DNA of 64,000 bases from positions 199,537,262 to 199,601,261 of the forward strand of contig CM062292.1 in the NCBI GenBank assembly GCA_031216915.1. The letters are read 5' to 3'. The position numbers and the translations under genes were made by a program. The notes under the pieces are model-generated. The model worked only from the letters and a program-made list of their open reading frames with translations. It did no database searches and was not told the DNA's origin. Position 1 is the stretch's first letter, and each line of letters opens with the position of its first letter. Source of the stretch: Pictodentalium vernedei. Taxonomy: Eukaryota > Mollusca > Scaphopoda > Dentaliida > Dentaliidae. Positions 55,860 to 64,000 of this stretch are shown here, piece after piece.

Positions 55860-56096
55860 TTAACACTTTACGCAACGCAAGGGAGGAAAAACGACCAACG
55901 CCATTCACAAAAAAAAAAATTAATTTTATCATTTTTTCCCTTTTTTGTGCTAAAACATAGGTTATGCTCCCTCATTGGAACGAGCTCGTTCTAATCAGTG
56001 TTTAAATGTTATGTTTTTCAGACAGAAAATTAAAACAATTCGCTGTTATTCAAGAATTGTTTTTACTAGTGTAGTCTGCTATACGGGATGGGTTAA
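55860..56096. mobile_element. Family A TTAA-MITE, copy 12
   Basis: TTAACACTTTACGCAACGCAAGGG begins it and ATACGGGATGGGTTAA ends it. The central cattggaacgagctcgttctaat is still palindromic. Confidence 0.78.
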
Positions 56097-56329
56097 ACCC
56101 GAAGATATATTAACTTGATTTTGCTTGTTATTTTCGTGCATTTATACCAAACAGAAGTTATTATTAGCGTGTCCTAATGACAATTTACTATGTAGCTGCT
56201 GTAAAATGATTACCAAAGCGTACAGAAATATTTCGACTGAATCGCGACTTTGTGTGCACGAAACCGTAGAATCTCACGTGTTGAAAAAGAATGCGAAGAC
56301 ATTCTGCGTTTGCTCTCTTGATGGGGAAG

Positions 56330-56439
56330 TGACAACCGTTACTTATTCCCAGTTCCTTATTCGACATTCGTTATCAACCGATAAAATCGGTTGATAACGA
56401 ATGTTGAATAAGGAACTGGGAATAAGTAATGGTTGTCAC
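56330..56439. repeat. Long near-perfect palindrome
   Basis: gtgacaaccgttacttattcccagttccttattcgacattcgttatcaaccgat pairs with its complement around an AAA-containing loop. Two or three mismatches in about 52 bp of arm. Confidence 0.92.
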
Positions 56440-56683
56440 GTCAGTTCTCTTGGCCTGATTTTTGTCATACTTCTTTTAATCAAATCTCAACCCATTGGTG
56501 TTCATGTGTCGCGACTGGGGCCGCACGGTATATTGATAAACCGATATATACAGTTATATACCAATATCGATTGAATACCGGTGTAATTACAAAAATATCG
56601 GTTTATCGTCATTATTTATTTACCTAGAATTTAATTTTCAAGATGTCTTGAGTTTTTTAACTGTAGCCTCGAATATATAATAT

Positions 56684-56928
56684 TATCCCTTTATCCAAGG
56701 AATCGTCTGCTTGTGCCCTCGTAATTTTCAAATTCAGCAGTTGAAAAAATAATTTTCAAAAATTTCAACAAAACTATATCATGTGATCCCTCATTGGAAC
56801 GAGCTCGTTAAGCTCGTTCCAATGGGGGGTCAGATAATATAGTTTTGTTGAAATCTTTGGGGAAAATCTGATAAATCAATTTTGAAAATAATAAATTTTG
56901 ATATCGTCTGCGTTGGGTAAAGGTGTTG
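56684..56928. mobile_element. Family A MITE, variant subfamily, copy 13
   Basis: The same arm sequence as copy 11 (caacaaaactatatcatgtgatccctcattggaacgagctcgtt) around a perfect aagctcgttccaa core. The ends are ccctttatcca and tgggtaaaggtgtt; both terminal TTAA sites have decayed. Confidence 0.75.
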
Positions 56929-57498
56929 AGAACCGCATCATCAAGGCATGCTAATTCGTGGTACTTGTGTTCATATATCTGGACAGTTTCGATATACCGG
57001 AATACCGCAGTATTTTTTTGATATATCGTATAGTTTTGAATATCGTGCAGCCGCAGTCGCGTCTAGTTCACAGTCTGAACAAAAGGAGACTGTTTGTGCA
57101 ATCCCATACTGTTGAGGTTGTCTAGCAGCTCCTTTAGCAAGCTCTCGTGCTACCAGTTTATTCCTGTAAGGAATTCGACCCTGTTAGGGGCTTTTTGTTT
57201 GCCCACTTTTCGTAAAGTTTGCACGGAGACTACCGTTAGTGTAATGTAATGTCCATATGCCCACAAAGATATGAAGATTTCTTTTCGTGCTACAGTTATA
57301 GATATTTCATTCCATAATTATTCTATTCACCATGAAAATAACAATACATGTATATTAAACACAATTAGTCGAACTCCCTGGCGTAATCATGATACTACCG
57401 CTGTGGTGCTTTTTGTTCATAAAAGTTTAGTAAACAATCATGTCTAATAGTATTGGGAAAGTCAATACTTTTTGCTTCTAATCAAAGAAAATGAACGT
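56929..57498. other. No gene recognised
   Basis: AT-rich, with no motif-bearing frame. ttgatatatcg/cgatataccg phrases at 56520-57050 are reminiscent of hAT-type MITE interiors but are not bounded. Confidence 0.4.
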
Positions 57499-57613
57499 CT
57501 ATGTTATTTTTTAGATTTGATTGTCAGGAATATTTCGGTTGGTTGGAAAAGCAAACCGTGTGTTCACTTTTCCGACCAACTGAAATATTCCAGACGAGTG
57601 AATTTAAACATAG
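57499..57613. repeat. Imperfect palindrome
   Basis: ctatgtt..ttgtc.ggaatatttcggttggttggaaaagc pairs with its complement; the centre holds a ~15-base unpaired loop. Confidence 0.8.
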
Positions 57614-57780
57614 AAGATGGGTTACTTAAGGACTAGACTGGTTCCTGGTCATCACAGCGTTGAATTCCTTGTATATTATATCTGGCTTGATAGTTGGCGT
57701 CTTTAGATGAGGTGACAGAGGTGATAGAATGAGAACTGCAAATCTTTAATCTTGGGTCCTGCGAATATTCGAGATTCGAT

Positions 57781-58045
57781 TGGGCAAGGCACTTCACCCC
57801 GATTGTCCACATGGGGGCAAGATGACGCCGTGTACTAAGGCGGTACTGCACGTCGGTGGTGCGCGTATCTTCAACCAATCTAACCCTGCCTGTGCTGCAG
57901 TGCGGAGTTACGATGTTGGGGAGCTGGCAGCTGCTCGACGTTGCTCGGCGATTCTCTCCGGGTACTCCGGCTTCCTCCACCCGTAAAACTGTCACTGACA
58001 CGATATGACCTTGGCTGTTAATGTGTCGTTAAACCATAATAAAAT
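57781..58045 (+). mobile_element. SINE, head missing
   Basis: Starts in the ttgggcaaggcacttcacccc core and runs through the full body to gttaaaccataataaaataaat. The closest body match is the 5S-headed SINE at 45241. Confidence 0.88.
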
Positions 58046-58275
58046 AAATATATAAACGACATGGGAACATATGGTGTCGGGAAGTTTCTCTCCATGTACC
58101 TGCATATTAGTATCGTGTATATGAGCCAAAGATGACACAAGCTTTGTTTTTTTTTTATTATTATAAGCGAAGACAGGTCTAAGATATAAGTTCTTTTTAT
58201 TTTAAAGTGGATAAACCGAATGTTTCTTTGGCTATTGTTGCTAATTCGACATAATATTCCGGTGTAAAGTAATCA

Positions 58276-58365
58276 TTTGCCCAACTCAAAGGACAGACGA
58301 CACTTGCAAAAATAGCTCTTGAATAACTAAAAGCTTTCTGGACTCAAAAACAAAACTTGTGAACC
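58276..58365. mobile_element. Family A MITE fragment, copy 14
   Basis: tttgcccaactcaaaggacagacgacacttgcaaaaa and gactcaaaaacaaaactt retain the end and left arm only. Confidence 0.5.
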
Positions 58366-58380
58366 GCCACATTTTGTGTG

Positions 58381-58511
58381 GAAAGTTAGGCTGAGGTTTC
58401 ACGAGGGTTTTTTGTTTCGCAACCGAGGAAAGTTACGTCTTAGGATCATGCTTGTTATTAATTTTTCTCCGGTAGTGAAACTAAAACTCTCGTGAAACTC
58501 ACCTAACTTTC
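58381..58511. repeat. Imperfect inverted repeat
   Basis: gaaagttaggctgaggtttcacgaggg pairs with ctctcgtgaaactcacctaactttc around a ~70-base centre that itself pairs partly. Confidence 0.75.
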
Positions 58512-58559
58512 ACGTACGTACGCACGCAGTAAACAGTTCGTACCTTTCGTAATACTGAC

Positions 58560-59210
58560 ACTTACGGCTGTATTAACGGTTTGGGGCTAGATTGTTTTTG
58601 TTGATTTAGAGTTGTTATACAAAATTTGTTATATTACAAATTATTCCGGAGTTCCTAAAGGCACTCTCCAAGAAATTGTAATAAAACAAATTTTTATAAA
58701 GAAAATATTATTTACGTTTGACTGATTAAGAAACATGAGCAAGGATAATGTTGGCTTTTTGCTCGGGTACCCTCATTTTTCAGGAAACCCCGATAGTGGC
58801 TTCTAGCACTAAATCTGTTAATAGCACAAAAAGTCCGCAGGTAATAATGACATGTCCGTGCGTATTAATGATTAACCCTTAGAGACTTTAATTATCCTGA
58901 CGTTCAAACGTCACTGGGAATTCAGTTTCTTCAACGTTTTTCAGAATGCGACGTCAAACGTTGGAAAGTACAAATAACAAGATATTTTTTCGCATTAGTG
59001 ATTAACTGGTTGAAGGCTTGATTATTTTGGGTGGTCTGAATTTGTTATTCAAAACTTGTTTTATTCCATTATTAAAACAAATTTATATAAACAAAATATT
59101 ATTTGTGCTTGATTCAATATGAAATATAAGCAACGAAAGTGTTGGCTTTTGTCCTCATTTTTGAAAGCCGTGATAGTGGCTTCTAGTACTCAACCAGGTA
59201 AGAAGTCTTG
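58560..59210 (+). repeat. Direct duplication, ~435-bp offset
   Basis: aaaatttgttatattac..aataaaacaaatttttataaa..gttggcttttt..cctcatttt..cgatagtggcttctagcact at 58618-58815 recurs at about 59051-59205. Similarity is moderate, so the event is old. Confidence 0.75.
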
Positions 59211-59836
59211 ACAGCAGAATTATGTTATTATTTTAAGCTGCGATAACATTTGGCTCAACGGTTATCACTGAGCACTATAAAAAATGCTGGCTACACCCCT
59301 GTTGTATATTATGGAGACGAATGTTCAGAATAAGAACTTTGAGAAGTCAAAAGTAGAGAGTTGAGTACGGGATTGGAAGTAAGTACCGAGTTGGTTACAG
59401 TCAGAATGTTTCTATTTGCCGGGAGCCAGTTGGTCAGTCAGTAAGTTTCTGATTGCCGGGAGCAGAGGCTGAATTCAAAATCTGTCCAGGACGCAGCCAA
59501 GTCTACCCTCGTCTTTGATTTAATGCTTGATACGATACTTTCACTGAATCAGAAAACTGGCTCAAAGTGGACATTCACCCTCCATCCATTACGAATAGGA
59601 GCCTGCTCTTATAAAACATGTCTTCAGTAGCCATGTCAATTTAGTGTCCCAAAACTTTAGTTCGGACCCTCAATGAATCGAGTTCAAGAATTGAATAGGC
59701 AGTTTTGTGATTAGAACTACCCAGTTACCTTCTTTGTGTTAGATAAAGAGTTACAAAGTTACTTTAGTACTGATACCAACCCCCTACAGAAATATAATCT
59801 CCAGTTGCATGAATGGAAATGTCAGATCTGGGGGCG
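59211..59836. other. No gene recognised
   Basis: Contains a small direct repeat (agtcagtaagtttctgattgccgggagc and agtcagaatgtttctatttgccgggagc near 59398 and 59437). No coding gene. Confidence 0.4.
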
Positions 59837-60087
59837 TTAACCCTTTACCTAACATGAAAAGCAGACGACACTTGCAAAAAAAATTCTTGAATAATTAATT
59901 TTTTTCATTTTTTGTCTCAAAAACATAGGTTATGACCCCTCGTTGGAACGAGCTCGACGAGCTCGTTCCAACGAGGGGTCATAACCTATGTTTTTGAGAC
60001 AAAAAATGAAAATATTTTGAAAATTAATTGGCGATTTTTGAGAATAGCGCTGGCCGGTTTTGACCGTTACGTTGGGTAAAGGGTTAA
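59837..60087. mobile_element. Family A TTAA-MITE, copy 15 (best preserved)
   Basis: TTAACCCTTTACCTAACATG begins it and CGTTGGGTAAAGGGTTAA ends it, with perfect TTAA at both ends. The central palindrome (tttttgtctcaaaaacatagg...) is almost perfect over about 50 bp per arm. This is the copy to use as a family consensus. Confidence 0.92.
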
Positions 60088-61320
60088 GTCAAGATTAAAG
60101 CAGGAATCTCTAACATCCGGAATGAAAGCAGATGGGTATGTGCCCCACCCGTTACACTTTTTCACCCACAGACGATATTTCCCACAGAGTGCAACATGGT
60201 ACATTGCAGATAGCACCTTGTAGCGCTGAAGGGTCAATATACAAGAATGAGATATTACAGGCCATCCTTATTAGTTTGTTATCTCTGGAGTCAGTAATTC
60301 ACAATTTTTTTCGACTGGAGCCGCAAAATTTCCAAATTTTGTAGATTTTGACAAATATGGGACAGACAGCTTATCCATCCCCTCCATAGCAACATCTCCG
60401 TCCAATCTATCATGACTGACTTCCCGTAATGTAAAATAAGCTGGCCTTAAAACAAGTGTCTTTGATCATCATTGTGGTTCAGAACGCTTGAATAAGAACA
60501 GGAAACAAATAACGCACCGGACTTGTGTTCTTGATCATAAGCGTGGTTCACATTGCTTCAATGAGAAGAGGATATCAATAATGAACACATCAAACTTAAT
60601 GACAAGTGGTTATCTTTCTCTATACCGTGTGAAAGATAATTTCACGGTTATTAAGGTATCACAGAACTAAATATTTTCCCATAGGCGACCATTATAACGT
60701 TCAGGTGGAAAAAAATATGATCGCATCACTTTAATTTTAAATATCTCTGTCAAGTATAGCCCTTCAGACAACTTTTTCTGATCTGAAAACAGGGGGTCAT
60801 GCAACAAACAAGAGAGAAAAACTGACACAAAGGGAAGTACCGGTCACGTGCACATATTTTTCAGGGAATTCCCTACAAAAACACACAAAAAGTAAATTGT
60901 ATTTTTTAGGTCCAAAAGGCATCAAATCACCCTCTTTTTTATCAGGAATATTCAACAATAATGCAAGATGTCAATAGAATGTTTCAAACTTTTATTGAAA
61001 CGATGGATTTTCCCAAGGCTGTTTATTTTTAGAGATTGCGTCATTTCCGAGTGCAACATTTTAAGGCGGTTCACTCTAATTTCAATATTTAGTTCCGCGA
61101 TACATTAAGGTCAGTTCTGCATTTAGAATTCTAGACATTTTTATCAAGATGCGGATGATTTGTTTTGTTTCGAAGTATCAAAGCCTTATCTTGCCACACA
61201 CATTTTACCATACATGTAAAACCTATTTATGTATTAAGTTTGATAACGTTTTATAACACATTTGTAACTTTATCATCAGATTAATTGTTGGATGTCTATC
61301 GTACAATTAAGCCTTGTACT
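60088..61320. other. No gene recognised
   Basis: Two short frames (60-70 codons) carry no motifs. No repeat was resolved. Confidence 0.4.
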
Positions 61321-61645
61321 CACTGGGGTGGGGAGAGGGTGGGGGGTGTGGGGGTGGGGGTGGGGCAGGCCAGAAAATAAGCAGCCTGACATTTGCAGAA
61401 TGAGGTCCCCAGTGGGTGAATTTGATGATGCTATTCTACAGTGGTCCTTTTTATCCTCTGGGTACCTCCTTCTGTTTCGTTGTGTGATCCTGATTCAGAT
61501 TGAGGTTCACAGAGGGTAAATTTAGTGATGCTACCCTGCTGTGCAGGGTAGCATCACTAAATTCACACTCTGGAGACCTCATTTTGCAGATGTCAGTCTG
61601 CTTATTTTCTGGCTTGCTGGGGGTGGGGGGTGGGGGTGGAAACAA
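61321..61645. repeat. Inverted repeat bounded by G-rich tracts
   Basis: cagaaaataagcagcctgacatttgcagaatgaggtc at 61369-61406 is mirrored at 61570-61608. A nested perfect hairpin (taaatttagtgatgctaccctgc/gcagggtagcatcactaaatt) lies at about 61518-61562. Both outer ends carry gggtgggggtgggg-like tracts (61325-61366 and 61617-61639). Confidence 0.8.
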
Positions 61646-63539
61646 AGGCGTGAACATAGGTGGAAATTTTTATTTTGCAGATTTTTTGACCCAGCCACCC
61701 ACCCTTTCCTGCATATTTTTTCCATGGCATTTTGGAGGACCCACCTCTTTCTCATACATTTTATATACAACACTTTGGCACTCGAACACTAACTCGAAAC
61801 GCGTAATGCACACTGATTCAATGCATATTTATATATGTCCAAACATGTTTCCATTTACTCTATCAGATGCATTTTTCAAGACTTACCAGATTCACATCAG
61901 TTCACAAAGACACATTACTGTATAGCTTGAACCCCGTGTGGTCAGGGGTATAATAGGTCCACATTTGGTAGCCAAGTTGTTAACGCCTAGCAGCGAAGGC
62001 CTAGCTGTTCATACAGACATTTTAATACTATATTTATGTAGCAAATTCTAAGAATTTGTTTTATCTCTATACTGAGATGTCAGTGTGGATAAGCTTGTTA
62101 GTTCCTCCAGTGGTTGGTGAATTTCTTAGGCCATCCAGTGGATCTGTTTGAATAATTCTACCTTCATCTTGGGAACTAACAACGTTGTGATATAGCATCA
62201 TATAGCCATAGTTGTTGAAAGCGATGTAAAACCCCAAATTAAACCCGATCAGACAATTGTGACAAACTAAATGTGTGTCTTAACAAATCTAGTTTCTCGG
62301 TGTTTACCTTGCAAATGAAACTCAATTATTCTTTTTCCCAGAAACCAAATTTAAATACGCTTTTCCTAATTTTACCTCTGATATGCAGTGATATGGACTT
62401 CGAACAGTCTTGTTTCTGTAAATCATGGCATATGCAGGCATATGTGAACACTGTGCCTGTTGAGCCCATAATTAATTTACTTCTGCTTTTTCTGTAACCG
62501 TGTTAATGTTGCAAATATTGGTTGAGTAAATAGGAATTTGTTTTTGTTCTGGCTCAAGAAGGGCAAAGCTTGTGTTTTTGTGTTTGTTATCGCATCTGCA
62601 TACCAGGATAGCGATCAAAAAGACTTTTGTTTTTGTTAAATCAGACTTTTTTGTTTTTGTTGAAATAAAAATTAATCATGATTTTCAATTTTTTCATTTT
62701 GAAAAATCAGTCCCACCTGGCTATTATGACTCATTAGACAATATTATATATACTAAGCTTTATTTTAAAGAATGTTCTAATACAAAAAAAAACTTGATAT
62801 GAATGAATTATGTTGTGGATGGATATTTTTGTTGACTTTAGGAGAAAATTGTCGGGCAATTTTTTCCGCTCAATATTGGGTACCGACCCCCATCCATAAG
62901 TCAGTTTTGGATGAAATTCTCCAATATTTTTTTATTTAGGGGTTAGTTTTGTTAATAATGCTTCTAAATCGGTTTTTATGATCAATTGGTGACATTTTGT
63001 TACAGTTTGGGGCACAAAAGATGCCATAACAGTGAAAAGGGGGAAAACATGCATTAACTGTTTTCGCACATTTTTTTTTGGCACTTGACCACCCACCCAC
63101 CCCACCTATGTTCATGCAATATTTTTCAACATAGTTCTCACTGTAGAAATGTATCGTACGTATTTTATCGAACGTCTTTTGTCGATCGATTTTTGTCGTT
63201 CAAAAATCTGAAGGCTGTTCTCACAATAAACTTTTGTCGTACGATTTTTCTGTGGAGGCTGGTCAGCCGTAATACCTTCGACAAATCGAAGGAATCTTTC
63301 GATAAAAAAAGTTGAAATCAAACGCGTTTAATTTTTTTGACAAAAAATCGTATCAGTGAAAAGTAGAATAGTATATGGGGATACTGACGCAGTCTCAATA
63401 CCCCCGTTTAGGTTACACTGCACTGTTTTGGTGCAAAAGGCGCCTCTATGTACTGTATATATATACATATAGCTTCCTACTGAAGGTGGATTTATTCTTC
63501 TGCCATTGCTGGTAATTTAGCCAAGATCAGTTAATTATC
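61646..63539. other. No gene recognised
   Basis: Frames of 60-140 codons lack motifs and are AT-driven. Around 63150-63310 the phrases ttgtcg and cgat recur without clear period. Confidence 0.4.
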
Positions 63540-63620
63540 TTGTCTATTTTATTTCCACATTTTTATGTAATCTATTTAGTTTATGATGCCTGTATGCAGA
63601 AGCTTTTATATCTTCTAAAA

Positions 63621-63857
63621 TATATCATTTATCATCAAAACAGTCCAGATTTGTCTCCGATCGAGCATTTGTGGGACGAACTGGACAGGAGGGTCAGGAA
63701 GCGCGCCAACGCCCCAAACAACGTCGCTCAGCTCACGCAGGCCCTTCTTCGGGAGTGGAATAACATCCAACGAGGGGCCAAAAACAGCTAAATGGGGTCA
63801 ATGGTAAGGTGGGTTAGAACAGCGACTGAAGTCCGGAAAGGGCACACCCGCTATTGA
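63621..63857 (+). pseudogene. Tc1-type transposase C-terminal fragment
   Basis: SPDLSPIEHLWDELDRRVR carries the catalytic E, followed by the typical REWNNI segment. A TAA stop interrupts at 63789-63791; the same frame then continues to the GHTRY terminus that is common at the end of Tc1 transposases, stopping at 63855-63857. The N-terminal two thirds are missing. The sequence differs from the other Tc1 copies here. Confidence 0.88.
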
Positions 63858-64000
63858 TTTTGATCAGAAAATGACGTAGGGCACCCACGTTTGGACGTTA
63901 TCCGTGCAAACCCGGCCTGTGTTAAGCTGACAAAACTCTTCAAAATTTAATCAGTTATGAAGAAATAACATCAAAATCCAAACAATGAAATCACACATTT

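Noticed and set aside
61500-61925. 141-codon open frame
   Set aside because: Its first part is the inverted repeat at 61321-61645 and the rest has no protein-like pattern.

Overview
The window looks like AT-rich nuclear DNA of a marine invertebrate, probably a lophotrochozoan such as a mollusc. The reasons are spliced coding sequence with a GT..AG intron, very low gene density, a dense load of DNA transposons, MITEs, SINEs and microsatellites, (GTCC)n arrays, and SINEs with tRNA- or 5S-derived heads and V-like bodies. The clade is an inference; no mitochondrial or rRNA marker is present.

Only one host-type gene can be supported. It lies on the + strand from a short signal-peptide exon (45779-45815) across a 6.2 kb intron to one large exon (51984-53278). 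The intron phase joins without a frame break. The predicted product is a 443-residue secreted protein with three cysteine-rich repeats and a glycine-rich C-terminal domain that I do not recognise. The intron holds a Tc1 transposase copy, three TTAA-flanked palindromic MITEs, a hAT-type MITE and an AATAT microsatellite. A long hairpin lies just after the stop codon.

Most of the rest is mobile DNA, often nested. From left to right: a hAT-like MITE with a TTAA-MITE inside (1.6-2.3 kb); a LINE reverse-transcriptase remnant (3.3-4.4 kb, - strand); a mariner-type MITE (7.1-7.7 kb); a Tc1 element (9.3-10.9 kb); a TATA-like box before a 147-bp hairpin (15.3 kb); a hAT-type MITE hit by a complete SINE (15.7-16.7 kb); GTCC-array repeats (17.3-21.0 kb); a broken segment that may be a Polinton/adintovirus-type capsid gene (21.8-22.5 kb); a TTAA-MITE split by a Tc1-like element (23.0-24.6 kb); a 3.7 kb inverted repeat with promoter-like motifs in both arms (25.7-29.4 kb); a degraded Ty3/gypsy retrotransposon whose integrase precedes its reverse transcriptase (30.0-36.0 kb, - strand); SINE composites (36 kb); decayed satellite arrays (39.2-41.8 kb); the host gene (45.8-53.8 kb); more TTAA-MITEs and palindromes (55.3-60.1 kb); and a Tc1 C-terminal fragment at the right edge.

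Two palindromic families recur: family A (about 15 copies, TTAA ends, central GAGCTC palindrome) and family B (5 copies, TTAA ends). Their ends and target sites suggest nonautonomous piggyBac-type elements. None of the transposon coding regions seen is intact.
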